A stretch of 64,000 nucleotides of DNA from Pseudodesulfovibrio nedwellii (GTDB taxonomy: Bacteria > Desulfobacterota > Desulfovibrionia > Desulfovibrionales > Desulfovibrionaceae), in assembly GCF_027923765.1 (NCBI RefSeq), contig NZ_AP026709.1:248001-312000 (forward strand), read 5' to 3'. The notes beneath the pieces are model-generated. The model saw only the letters and a program-made list of their open reading frames with translations. It searched no databases and was not told where the DNA came from. Below, piece after piece: positions 16,850-24,048 of the stretch. Position 1 is the stretch's first letter; each line of letters begins with the position of its first letter. Position numbers and translations under genes: made by a program.

Positions 16850-17240
16850 GCTGGTGCATGGATATTACGTATATCCCCATGAAACGCGGTTTTCTGTACC
16901 TCGTGGCAATTATGGACAGGCATAGCCGAGCTGCATTGGCGTGGCGATTGTCGAATACAATGGATACGTATTTCTGCGTGGCAGCATTGGAAGAGGCCAT
17001 AAATCGCTATGGCGCGTCAGAAATATTCAATACCGATCAAGGCTCACAGTTTACTAGTTCACGAGAGACTCTTAGGGATGCTGGCATACGCATTTTTATG
17101 GACGGTCGTGGCGGTGGATGGATAACGTCATGATCGAACGACTTTTGAAGTCTTTAAAATACGAATGTGTTTACTTGCGGGAATTGGAGACAGGAAGTGA
17201 ACTGCGAAGTGCCTTGGCCTGGCCCCGCCAAGCAGCGTAA
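16850..17240 (+). pseudogene. IS3-family transposase (OrfB) remnant
   Basis: WCMDITYIPMKRGFLYLVAI and FNTDQGSQFTS are from the integrase catalytic core (DDE, rve) of IS3-type OrfB. The first Asp (MDITYI) and second Asp (NTDQG) are present. The frame breaks near 17108 and resumes with WMDNVMIERLLKSLKYECVY, ending at 17240. N-terminal parts and inverted repeats are missing or unrecognisable. This fragment shows that the site next to the prophage has accepted mobile DNA before. Sequence 16745-16850 before it and 17241-17336 after it shows no gene. Confidence 0.8.
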
Positions 17241-17336
17241 CTTGTAAAACTGTCCACCTTAAAAACGCTCTTCAGTGGTCCAACAAAGTGGACCCATTTC
17301 TGATGTCGTGGGTAGCAATGGGGTAGCAAAAGAGAA

Positions 17337-17365
17337 AAGGGTTTATGACTTTGTCATAAACCCTT
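17337..17365. terminator. Perfect 12-bp inverted repeat beside the tRNA fragment
   Basis: AAGGGTTTATGA pairs with TCATAAACCCTT (17354-17365) around a five-base loop. Reading leftward it lies 9 bases after the tRNA-Pro 3' end and is followed by TTTTCTCTTTTG, so it should end the original tRNA transcript. Confidence 0.65.
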
Positions 17366-17373
17366 GATTTATC

Positions 17374-17423
17374 TGGTCGGGATGAGAGGATTTGAACCTC
17401 CGATCTCTGCGTCCCGAAGGCAG
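17374..17423 (-). other. Prophage attachment site: 3' fragment of tRNA-Pro(CGG)
   Basis: Reading leftward, the anticodon loop TTCGGGA (anticodon CGG), variable region, T arm GGAGGTTCAAATCCTC, acceptor 3' strand and CCA end are present, but the sequence 5' of the anticodon arm does not form a tRNA. This is what remains at one end after integration into the 3' half of a tRNA gene. The integrase starts its own 3' end only 24 bases away. The complete tRNA-Pro gene should lie at the far end of the prophage, right of the window, in the same orientation. Confidence 0.75.
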
Positions 17424-17447
17424 GGCTCTATTTCTTAGATGCCGTTA

Positions 17448-18809
17448 TTACTGGATATTATTTTTATCGGCACCCTGAAAATGGGTCGAAATGTTCTTTG
17501 AGGGGTGCCGTTTTGGGGTGCCGCGTTTTTTGGGCTTCTTTTCCTTGGTGTCCAAGGTCGGAACAGCTTTCGCCGCGTCTGATTCCATCTCGCCGACAAC
17601 ATGCTGATACCGGCGCAAGATCATCGTCTCATCTGCATGGCCTGCCAGCTTGCCAACGGCCTTCATGTCGGCACCCTGCTCAAGGGCATAGGTAATGAAA
17701 GCGTGGCGGAGATCGTAGGGGCGAATGTCGTCACGAACCTTTGCCCGTGCCTTTGTGGCCTTCCATGCTTTTTTGAACGTGCTGATACGTTTTCCATTGA
17801 AATGGATTACCCAGGGGATGCCGCTTTCGGTGTCTTCGTCGCGCCAGCGAATAACCATAGGAAGAATAGAGCCTTCAATTGGCAGTTCACGCCATGGCAT
17901 TTCATCGTTCTTTAAAGCAGCCATGATTCTGAAACGGCCTCGCACAGGCTTATCTGCGGCCGTTCCCATGTGTTCAACAACGTCTTCACGAATAAGCAGA
18001 GCGTCGTCGCTTTCCTCAAGCCATTGAAGAACACCGGCTCGCTTTAAGGTTTTCTCGGCAAGCAAGCCGTCGGCTATCCATTGATAGATTGCCTTTTGAT
18101 AGACCTTGGCCGAAGCATAGTCCGGTAAGGCCTCTTTGACTGAAATAGTAATGAACCTAGACCACTCCATCTTGAGTAGTTCGCTTGGCCCGATTCTGAC
18201 ACCCGTATGCCAACCAATAATGATTGCGCGGCGGACATGGGGAGATGCTTTTTGGAACAGTTTTTCCGTTTCTTTTCTGGTCGGTGGTTCGAATTTCTTG
18301 TCCTTGCCGCGTTTGCATACATATCCATCAATGGGGTTTTCTTCGATCAAGCCTTCCTCTGCGGCCCAGTTGAGGGCAGAGCGGATAATTGAAACCTTTC
18401 GGTTGATGGTGTTTTGTTTTAGCTCACGCTCAACGCGAAGGTACTTTTCCAGCGCCTTCATGTACTTTTTGTCCAACTCTGAAACGAATACGTCACCAAG
18501 GAAAGGGGTTACAGCCTTGACATGATACCATGAATCGCGGCGAGTAGAGTCGGTCATTTCTCCGCCTTGCATATAGGCAAGACAGACCTCGTTTACGGTG
18601 AGATCATCAGAGTTGGCCGGGCCTTCTTCGATTTGCGGTTGGAAATATTCTCGTTCGTATTTAAGGCGGTGGCCCATAAGTGAATCGAGTTTTGAGGCAT
18701 CAGCTTTTTCACTTTCCCACGGGCCATACTCCTTCTTTTTTGTGAAGGGGTTCTTCCAATAGGCACGGTAGACGATGCCAGATTTACGCTTGGTTTTTTG
18801 GACGCCCAT
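17448..18809 (-). CDS. int: Tyrosine integrase with an internal insertion
   Basis: 453 residues. The N-terminal arm-binding and core-binding (SAM-like) parts lie at about 1-165. The catalytic domain has Arg205 in TGVRIGPSELL, Arg368-His369 in PYDLRHAFIT, His391 in LAGHADE and the nucleophile Tyr401 in RRYQHV, so all key residues are present. Between the Arg box and the MPWRELPIEGS strand there are about 60 extra residues (about 222-292, with VYQKAIYQWIADGLL) not usual in this family. It integrates the phage at the adjacent tRNA-Pro site. It is the last gene of the leftward operon. Confidence 0.93.
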   Translation of the reverse strand: MGVQKTKRKSGIVYRAYWKNPFTKKKEYGPWESEKADASKLDSLMGHRLKYEREYFQPQIEEGPANSDDLTVNEVCLAYMQGGEMTDSTRRDSWYHVKAVTPFLGDVFVSELDKKYMKALEKYLRVERELKQNTINRKVSIIRSALNWAAEEGLIEENPIDGYVCKRGKDKKFEPPTRKETEKLFQKASPHVRRAIIIGWHTGVRIGPSELLKMEWSRFITISVKEALPDYASAKVYQKAIYQWIADGLLAEKTLKRAGVLQWLEESDDALLIREDVVEHMGTAADKPVRGRFRIMAALKNDEMPWRELPIEGSILPMVIRWRDEDTESGIPWVIHFNGKRISTFKKAWKATKARAKVRDDIRPYDLRHAFITYALEQGADMKAVGKLAGHADETMILRRYQHVVGEMESDAAKAVPTLDTKEKKPKKRGTPKRHPSKNISTHFQGADKNNIQ

Positions 18810-18824
18810 ACTGCCTTTCTACTG

Positions 18825-19118
18825 CTAAGAAGCCTTGTCCGTCAATCGGGCTTTTGGTGGGAAAGGGCAGGGGCCGTCAAATAGGTGGGATGTTTTGCGA
18901 GGCTTCTTTGTCTTTGTTTCTATCTGGCTTTTGGGTTTGCCGCCTCTAAGTGTCAGAAGTCCTTCTTCTACCTCCTCACGAACATACCTATTCCCCAAAG
19001 ACCTACCATTGCCGAAACAAATGGGCTCTACGCCCAATTGCTTGGCTATCTTCTTGGCTGCCTTATTTGTAGGCAGACGCAGGAAGTCTTTGAGCTCTGA
19101 TGTTGTGAGGAGGTTCAC
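18825..19118 (-). CDS. Small DNA-binding protein, candidate excisionase
   Basis: 97 residues starting at a GTG that lies 3 bases after the upstream mini-gene stop. The first 55 residues form a winged-helix/MerR-like unit (LTTSELKDFLRLPTNKAAKK, then GNRYVREEVEEGL); the tail is Lys/Pro rich. The place just before int and the basic charge (about 20 Lys/Arg) suit an excisionase or recombination directionality factor. The function is inferred from position and fold. Confidence 0.6.
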   Translation of the reverse strand: MNLLTTSELKDFLRLPTNKAAKKIAKQLGVEPICFGNGRSLGNRYVREEVEEGLLTLRGGKPKSQIETKTKKPRKTSHLFDGPCPFPPKARLTDKAS

Positions 19119-19121
19119 TGT

Positions 19122-19202
19122 TTACAGTCTCACTCTGTCCACTTCAATGGCAAGACGTCCTTGCATGAGGTGAGCATTGAATTTTTGATTATAATCAGTC
19201 AT
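19122..19202 (-). CDS. 26-residue mini-gene upstream of xis
   Basis: The frame encodes MTDYNQKFNAHLMQGRLAIE and six more residues. It starts one base after the previous stop and ends 3 bases before the next start, so translation would be by re-initiation. No independent ribosome site is seen. Support is the chain of tightly spaced frames only. Confidence 0.35.
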   Translation of the reverse strand: MTDYNQKFNAHLMQGRLAIEVDRVRL

Positions 19203-19203
19203 A

Positions 19204-19380
19204 TTATTTTTTGCCGTTGGGGTTGGCTCGATGGTAACGCGAAGTATGCCGGGGCCGTGTCATTGGATGATGCGGCCTTGTGCGTTGGTGAGTGCCACGC
19301 CCGAACGACTCCGGGGAGTTGCCGCCAGACGCGGCACTCGTCCTCACAGGGGGGAGGAAATTTATATTTTTGTTGCTCAT
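19204..19380 (-). CDS. 58-residue basic phage protein
   Basis: It starts at an ATG overlapping the preceding stop (ATGA), which supports coupled translation. The sequence is rich in Arg, Pro, His and Ser (RTSAASGGNSPESFGRGTHQ). I do not recognise it. Its composition faintly recalls the arginine-rich Ash/Icd-type small proteins of enterobacterial prophages, but no firm motif is seen. Confidence 0.4.
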   Translation of the reverse strand: MSNKNINFLPPVRTSAASGGNSPESFGRGTHQRTRPHHPMTRPRHTSRYHRANPNGKK

Positions 19381-19541
19381 GATCGTTCGTAGGTTGTCTT
19401 GACCCAACTGAAGGCGAGGCAAAGACCTACGTTGAGTACCAAGACCTTCAAGCCGACAAGAAAACCCATTCCTACGGCCACGCCAAACGCTGACCCTATT
19501 ACTAATCCGTATGTCATGCCGTTTCTGAATGTCTTTTCCAT
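19377..19541 (-). CDS. 54-residue single-pass membrane protein
   Basis: A hydrophobic, Gly-rich segment (YGLVIGSAFGVAVGMGFLVG and following) spans most of the protein, flanked by charged ends (MEKTFRNG and KTTYERS). AGAGG lies 7 bases upstream of the ATG. It sits between two coupled small genes in the leftward operon. Function unknown. Confidence 0.6.
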   Translation of the reverse strand: MEKTFRNGMTYGLVIGSAFGVAVGMGFLVGLKVLVLNVGLCLAFSWVKTTYERS

Positions 19542-19565
19542 GGTCGTGCCTCTACTTGTTAGTGG

Positions 19566-19871
19566 TTATCCAATCTTCGGGTTGTAGACCCAGAGTGTTG
19601 AAGCCATCACACACCCATTCATGATGTGGGCATAGGCACGGCCAAGGTCCATGGTTCCGTTTGCCAGTTCGCCATTATGGAGAAAGAAAACAAACCGCTT
19701 GATCTCTTCATTCTCGGTCCACCGATAAAGCGGGAACTCGTCAAAATCAGGGTCAATCTTCCGCAGGACCTCACCAACGTCGTATACCTCTTTAGGTTCA
19801 GCGCATGGGTTCGGCTCTGGGGAAACGCGGTCAATGACCTCTTGTGGAGATAGTTTCTCTATTCCTTTCAT
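19566..19871 (-). CDS. Hypothetical phage protein
   Basis: 101 residues, acidic (many Glu/Asp), with no membrane segment or Cys motif. It begins MKGIEKLSPQEVIDRVSPEP and ends in a hydrophobic C-terminal stretch (CVMASTLWVYNPKIG). A weak AGG ribosome site precedes the ATG. It stands in the run of small leftward genes. I do not recognise a family. Confidence 0.6.
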   Translation of the reverse strand: MKGIEKLSPQEVIDRVSPEPNPCAEPKEVYDVGEVLRKIDPDFDEFPLYRWTENEEIKRFVFFLHNGELANGTMDLGRAYAHIMNGCVMASTLWVYNPKIG

Positions 19872-19905
19872 CCTGATTCCCTATCAGTTGCTCAACTATT
19901 AAGTA

Positions 19906-20025
19906 TTACTTACAAGTTGCTGTCTGGTTGTGGGGCGCGGGCCTATACTCAACGCACGTCGTCGTCTGCATCGGGTAGACCGGGCAATCCACGTCTGCGT
20001 GGATACATGTGTCACATAGGGTCAT
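19906..20025 (-). CDS. 39-residue Cys-rich protein
   Basis: MTLCDTCIHADVDCPVYPMQ is followed by a further Cys pair, giving CxxC-x6-C plus two later Cys. It has a clear AGAGG ribosome site 5 bases before the ATG and overlaps the preceding gene by 14 bases. The N-terminal pattern (CxxC then I/V) repeats in the next gene upstream, so the two may be paralogues or share a small metal-binding fold. Confidence 0.6.
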   Translation of the reverse strand: MTLCDTCIHADVDCPVYPMQTTTCVEYRPAPHNQTATCK

Positions 20026-20218
20026 GGTCGCCTCTGTCTTCATTCGTGGACTTCGGTGTCCATGCGTCACACTTCATATCTGGGAAAGATGATGCCGCTT
20101 CTTTGAAAATCATGTTTTGTGTGGATGACTTGGCCCATTTGGGTAATGGAAATTTGCATTTTCCAGCGTTCTGAAACCAATCGGGTTCATAGACGCATGT
20201 CGTACAATTCTTATCCAT
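20012..20218 (-). CDS. 68-residue Cys-containing phage protein
   Basis: It begins MDKNCTTCVYEPDWFQNAGK, with C5, C8, C21 and C50, a likely zinc-binding arrangement. GAGGAAGG precedes the ATG. The start lies inside the end of the preceding gene. The first half resembles the 39-residue protein downstream. Function unknown. Confidence 0.65.
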   Translation of the reverse strand: MDKNCTTCVYEPDWFQNAGKCKFPLPKWAKSSTQNMIFKEAASSFPDMKCDAWTPKSTNEDRGDHDPM

Positions 20219-20552
20219 TGTTGCCTTCCTCGTTCATATCCGTAGTTATTGCCCTAATACCGTCCGCGTTAGCCGCTCCAACAACTGCCGTCACATTGCA
20301 CAGTATCTGCCATCGTCGATTATCTACGGCCTCGATAACCTTCCGCGTGTAATCAACGTCTCCAACGTGGGTGATGATGATTGACGGGTCTTGCCGACCA
20401 TGCCCACAACAACAGCACCCGGTTGAAATGCCAGCGTTCCAGACTGCTCTCATCGTGTCGGCGATACATGCGTCAACGGATATCCCGTTGATAATGACAG
20501 GCTCGTCCATCTGGTATGGCTCTGGCAGGTTGTAGCTAACGCAATTGCACAT
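20211..20552 (-). CDS. Conserved small phage protein with CCCCGHG motif
   Basis: 113 residues. The stretch ACIADTMRAVWNAGISTGCC followed by CCGHGRQDPSIII matches a family of small phage proteins of unknown role in which a helix (AIxxLxxAGxxT) leads into a C-GHG metal-like motif. The Cys/His cluster suggests metal binding. It is coupled to the next gene by an 8-base overlap. The ribosome site is weak. Confidence 0.65.
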   Translation of the reverse strand: MCNCVSYNLPEPYQMDEPVIINGISVDACIADTMRAVWNAGISTGCCCCGHGRQDPSIIITHVGDVDYTRKVIEAVDNRRWQILCNVTAVVGAANADGIRAITTDMNEEGNNG

Positions 20553-20568
20553 CGTGGATTCTCATGTT

Positions 20569-21048
20569 CTAAGACATTTCTGTCTTGTGGAATAAAATCC
20601 AGTGCGTTTTCAGGTTCACTGTAGTCGTGTGGCCACAAACCGGATGGGCCGGAAAAAGCGGCCGCAAATCTTTCAATTTGAGTTGCGTCTCGTTCCATTT
20701 GAAAACGAGAGTGCCGCCCGGTTTGAGGACTCGCCAACATTCGGCAAAACCTTTCTGGATATCATCCTCCCAAGTGTCGGGATTGAGACAACCGTACTTG
20801 GCCTTCATCCAAGACTTGTCACCAGCACGGCAAAGGTGCGGCGGGTCGAAAATCACAAGGCTGAAAGCCTCGTCTTCAAACGTCATGGACCGGAAGTCTT
20901 CAATAGTATCCGGCGACACGGTGAAGGGGCGACCATCGCAAAGCGTATGATCTTCTTCCCTGATGTCGGTGAACAGCACTTCGGGATTCTGTTTGTTGAA
21001 GTGGAACATTCGCCCTCCACAACATGCGTCGAGTATTTCTTGCTGCAT
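20569..21048 (-). CDS. SAM-dependent methyltransferase-like protein
   Basis: 159 residues from the ATG at 21048 (AAAGG upstream); the longer frame has no ribosome site. ILDACCGGRMF resembles the SAM-binding loop, LVIFDPPHL is the DPPH catalytic motif of N6-adenine/N4-cytosine-type enzymes, and ECWRVLKPGGTLVFKW is the strand after it. DPPH and the missing target domain indicate a compact phage methyltransferase of the class-I Rossmann fold. It could modify phage DNA to evade host restriction; substrate specificity is not evident. Confidence 0.75.
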   Translation of the reverse strand: MQQEILDACCGGRMFHFNKQNPEVLFTDIREEDHTLCDGRPFTVSPDTIEDFRSMTFEDEAFSLVIFDPPHLCRAGDKSWMKAKYGCLNPDTWEDDIQKGFAECWRVLKPGGTLVFKWNETQLKLKDLRPLFPAHPVCGHTTTVNLKTHWILFHKTEMS

Positions 21049-21073
21049 TGGTCTACCTTTGCTGAGTGAGCAG

Positions 21074-21292
21074 TTATTGGCCGTAGCCAGCCTCAAAAGC
21101 CTTGGCGAGTTCACGCCTGAGTCGGTCTATTTCCATGTCCCTGACGGCAAGCTCTGCCGCGATATCAGACTTGTCATGCAGACTCTCGGCGGTCATGGCT
21201 TCAACGTGTCGGCAGTAGTAGTTCCCTGCCTTGTCAAGTGCCATAGGGTTGCGCTCACGGTACTGTTTGCCGTCCATAAATTGCCAAGTCAT
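21074..21292 (-). CDS. Hypothetical phage protein with C-terminal coiled coil
   Basis: 72 residues from the ATG at 21292, which has GGGGGA 7 bases upstream; a TTG 12 bases earlier is less likely. The N-terminal half contains MTWQFMDGKQYRERNPMALD, and the rest is a charged helix (ELAVRDMEIDRLRRELAKAF). No known family recognised. Confidence 0.6.
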   Translation of the reverse strand: MTWQFMDGKQYRERNPMALDKAGNYYCRHVEAMTAESLHDKSDIAAELAVRDMEIDRLRRELAKAFEAGYGQ

Positions 21293-21324
21293 ATCGTCCC
21301 CCAAAGATGATTACAGATACGTGG

Positions 21325-21573
21325 TTACTTGCCAAACAACTCAGCCAGTTTGGGATTGTCTCGCGACATGATGTCAATGACAGTCATGTTAGAGGTCAGA
21401 GCCTCAATGTTTATATTCCAGCCACGGACAGCACCTTCAGCTTGAGGTTCAAGTGGTCCAGAGCATCCACAAGAGGCGCACTTAATCTGCTGTTTGCCGT
21501 TTACCTCAACCAGAGTAGGTATGCCGCCACACACGCATGTGCTGCTGGCCTGATATGCTTCGATTGCGTTCAT
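21325..21573 (-). CDS. Lar-like restriction alleviation protein
   Basis: 82 residues. The pattern CVCGG-x16-CASCGCSGPLEPQ-x3-AVRGWN matches the Lar family: two CxC/CxxC zinc knuckles followed by the conserved Trp-Asn. Lar of the Rac prophage modulates EcoKI restriction, so the likely role is protecting incoming phage DNA. AGGAGA lies 6 bases before the ATG. The C-terminal 35 residues are a variable extension. Confidence 0.75.
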   Translation of the reverse strand: MNAIEAYQASSTCVCGGIPTLVEVNGKQQIKCASCGCSGPLEPQAEGAVRGWNINIEALTSNMTVIDIMSRDNPKLAELFGK

Positions 21574-21632
21574 TGATTTCTCCTGATTGCGGATTGGTTG
21601 ACTTCTTTCATTGTTCTGCCGATGCTACGCGC

Positions 21633-22001
21633 ATGATCGAATCAATAGACTTCACGCGGATCGGCCTCGTTATTGACATCGTTGGGGCGTCCTTAATTGC
21701 GCTAGACCTCTTTACCAAAGCACACCATGAGCATTGTAAAAACAACGCTATTCGTTTTGGGAACAGGCTCGCAGACATGACCAACTGTGAAAAAGAGGAA
21801 AAGAGGTTAAAAGAATTGGGCGAGACAAGGTCACGGCTTGAAAAGGCAATGTTTAAATCAAAAACAAAATTGAAGTTCTTAATCATAAAAGCGCACGCAA
21901 AATACTGGAGTTTCACGGAACACCTTGAAAATCCTCGAAGAGTTGGTTTTCTTGCCATACTCGTGGGCTTCATTTTCCAGCTTATAGCTACATTCATTTG
22001 A
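21633..22001 (+). CDS. Opposite-strand two-helix membrane protein (moron)
   Basis: 122 residues from the ATG at 21633. It has a membrane helix near the start (IGLVIDIVGASLIALDLF), a charged helical middle of about 65 residues, and a C-terminal helix (VGFLAILVGFIFQLIATFI). It runs against the leftward operon, so it needs its own promoter and could be expressed in the lysogen. The ribosome site is poor. Membrane topology suggests a surface or exclusion function, which is speculative. Confidence 0.6.
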   Translation: MIESIDFTRIGLVIDIVGASLIALDLFTKAHHEHCKNNAIRFGNRLADMTNCEKEEKRLKELGETRSRLEKAMFKSKTKLKFLIIKAHAKYWSFTEHLENPRRVGFLAILVGFIFQLIATFI

Positions 22002-22030
22002 TGCACTCCACTTCCTGCTGATAGTAATAT

Positions 22031-23026
22031 TTATTCACAAAGCCCGTACTGGCTGGCGCATTCTGCTGGGGCTTCCATTGCCTTGAGCATGTCATATTGC
22101 CCATAGCGGTCAGTCTTAGACCACTTGGCGGCGTTCCTGATATGTGATCGCGTGTCGCCTCCGCCTCTATTGGGAATGGTTCTGGCATGAAAGAATGTCG
22201 TTACACCTTTCTTGCTACACAGCATTACAAGCCGTTCCCATTTGGCGATCCGGTCAATAACTTCTGGGAATTGCTTTTGAATCTGGTAGAGTTCTTCCTT
22301 TCTTGTGTTGACGCAGGGCATGCAGCCCACGCGGGTCATCCCAAGAGAATAAAGGGGGTTCGGCTTCACGGCGTGGCGACGGTGCATGGCAAAAACTTCG
22401 TCAGTAGTCCATTCCACGATGGGGCGATAAATAAAGAATCCTTCCCATCCGTCTCGGCTTGCCTCAAAATGGCTTGCAGTGGCACGGGCGGCTGACTCTT
22501 CGCGACGAACTCCCTGCCATGACCAAACCTCTCGATCAGCTTCAAGAAGCGGTTCCGTAACAAGCGTGTTAATCGGGACTTGCTTCAAAAACTGTGTGCA
22601 GAACTTCCGCTTAGTAGAAGGGAAAAAGCCCTTGATAAGGCACAAGTCGAGAAATGGGATACCGGTTGGCTTCAAATGGCTGACAATGCGCTCAACCATG
22701 GCGGGTGTATAGCCGCGACGGGGACCGACTTCACGAACCCACGCCCGTCTTTTTGCCATCCATTCGGAAAAATCAGGCTTGATTCGCTCAATAGTGATGC
22801 AAAGCCGATCTTCAAGGTAGTCGAGATATTCGTAGGTAAGTTGGTGCTCATTCCCGACATCGGCGAACACGTAACGCGCTTGGATGCCCAATTCCCTTGA
22901 GCGCAGGATGGAAGCGGTGGAGTCCTTGCCCCCTGAACAGGAAACGACATGGACTATTCCGCTATCATGCATCTGGTGTTCCAGGGGCGTGATGTTTGAT
23001 AAGCGTATGATGTCTTGTGTGTTCAT
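22031..23026 (-). CDS. PAPS-reductase family (ATP-PPase) protein
   Basis: 331 residues. The PP-loop HVVSCSGGKDSTASILRSRE is the ATP-pyrophosphatase signature. Later motifs include WSWQGVRREES, RPIVEWTTDEVFAMHRRH and GMTRVGCMPCVN, the last with a CxxC near the usual C-terminal Cys cluster. Phage members of this family are common. Possible roles include adenylation-dependent sulfur chemistry on nucleic acid or a nucleotide, not necessarily assimilatory sulfate reduction. No dnd or other phosphorothioation genes are seen nearby. Confidence 0.85.
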   Translation of the reverse strand: MNTQDIIRLSNITPLEHQMHDSGIVHVVSCSGGKDSTASILRSRELGIQARYVFADVGNEHQLTYEYLDYLEDRLCITIERIKPDFSEWMAKRRAWVREVGPRRGYTPAMVERIVSHLKPTGIPFLDLCLIKGFFPSTKRKFCTQFLKQVPINTLVTEPLLEADREVWSWQGVRREESAARATASHFEASRDGWEGFFIYRPIVEWTTDEVFAMHRRHAVKPNPLYSLGMTRVGCMPCVNTRKEELYQIQKQFPEVIDRIAKWERLVMLCSKKGVTTFFHARTIPNRGGGDTRSHIRNAAKWSKTDRYGQYDMLKAMEAPAECASQYGLCE

Positions 23027-23124
23027 CTTGTCTGCCTATTTTGAAATCAAAGATTATGCGTGGCTACTTGCAAGACCCCATTTAAGGGTGCATAGTCTCC
23101 GCAAAAAAAAAGGGAGGACGGCAC

Positions 23125-23346
23125 ATGGCAAGTTGGGCACACAAAAAGGTTGATGATCTGTTTGGTGGCTTCTTTGGGTGGCATGAAGGGTGTTGCCAAA
23201 GCGGATTGTGTCGATTGTTTTGGAAGCTGTTTTGGCATTTAACTGTCCTTTTGTTCGCTTGCGTCCCACCGTTTCTTCTAGCTCTCGCCTTGGCGTTCTT
23301 TGTTGACCCTGTGAAGTTGTGGATACTGGATTTGTTCCAAAGTTAG
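23125..23346 (+). CDS. Opposite-strand small membrane protein (moron)
   Basis: 73 residues with a strong GGGAGG site 7 bases before the ATG. It has a Cys-containing amphipathic start (DLFGGFFGWHEGCCQSGLCR) and one long hydrophobic helix (LFWHLTVLLFACVPPFLLAL and beyond). It lies alone on the plus strand within the leftward operon, so it probably has its own promoter. Function unknown; lysogenic conversion or superinfection exclusion is possible. Confidence 0.6.
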   Translation: MASWAHKKVDDLFGGFFGWHEGCCQSGLCRLFWKLFWHLTVLLFACVPPFLLALALAFFVDPVKLWILDLFQS

Positions 23347-23358
23347 CCAAACCTACTA

Positions 23359-24048
23359 TCAATTTGTCGGCCAGTCGGCGGGCTTGTCGGTGCGCTCGAA
23401 TTCGTAGACCCACACCCACGGGTTGTCGGACCATTCGAAGCCTTTCTTCGCGAGGTCGTTCCACAGGTATTGGAATTGTTCGACTGGGGTAGGAAGCAAC
23501 CTGTCTTCGTCTTGCGTGTCCATGCCTTCGGCGAGAGCATCTGCTTTGGAAATACAGGCCACGCGCTCGACACGAACATTGACGATCTTGACGAAGAGTC
23601 GAGCAGCTTCTTTAAAAATGCCGTTGGGGATACCTTGCTTTTTCCAGACCCAATCCGGCGCACCATATGGGTACTTCTGTCCGTTGCCGTCCCAAACATC
23701 AGACATGCGCCATGGGGTGTTTATTTCCACATCGTGCCCATCCGCCATGTATTTGATTCGCATCCATTCATACTGACAATCTGCGGACTCTTCGTAGGCT
23801 ACGACGCGACCCGGTTCGCGAACCCAAAGGATATCGCCAGGAAGGTGAGGCGGTATAAATCCTGTCTCGGCTGACAAGTTCATGACCCACCAATGACGAT
23901 CAATACCGTCTTCATCCATGGGATACTCGCCGAGGTATTCAACCGGGTAATATTCGGCAGGCCATTTGATAACCCGGCGTGTCTGCGTTTTCTCGCCATT
24001 CAGTATGGCGCAGGTCATGGCTACATTGAAGGGTATAGCCTTAATCAT
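23359..24048 (-). CDS. ASCH-like phage protein
   Basis: 229 residues from the ATG at 24048 preceded by GGAGGGA. The beginning MIKAIPFNVAMTCAILNGEK followed by TQTRRVIKWP is the hallmark of phage ASCH-type proteins, which share a PUA-like fold expected to bind RNA or modified nucleobases. PGDILWVREPGRV and LWNDLAKKGFEWSDNPWVWV are the other conserved blocks. It overlaps the preceding gene by 8 bases. The biochemical role is unproven. Confidence 0.8.
   Translation of the reverse strand: MIKAIPFNVAMTCAILNGEKTQTRRVIKWPAEYYPVEYLGEYPMDEDGIDRHWWVMNLSAETGFIPPHLPGDILWVREPGRVVAYEESADCQYEWMRIKYMADGHDVEINTPWRMSDVWDGNGQKYPYGAPDWVWKKQGIPNGIFKEAARLFVKIVNVRVERVACISKADALAEGMDTQDEDRLLPTPVEQFQYLWNDLAKKGFEWSDNPWVWVYEFERTDKPADWPTN

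Noticed and set aside
17374-17423. A functional tRNA-Pro gene
   Set aside because: The 5' half (acceptor 5' strand and D arm) is missing in front of the anticodon arm, so it cannot fold as a full tRNA; treated as attachment-site remnant.
19204-19380. Ash/Icd-type division inhibitor
   Set aside because: Only general Arg/Pro/His composition is similar; no conserved motif could be identified.
21608-22006. Minus-strand 132-residue frame opposite the two-helix membrane protein
   Set aside because: Its composition is that of a shadow; the plus frame has two clear membrane helices.
23054-23464. 136-residue Arg-rich minus frame
   Set aside because: It overlaps a plus-strand gene with a strong ribosome site and the 3' end of the ASCH-like gene, and its composition is shadow-like.
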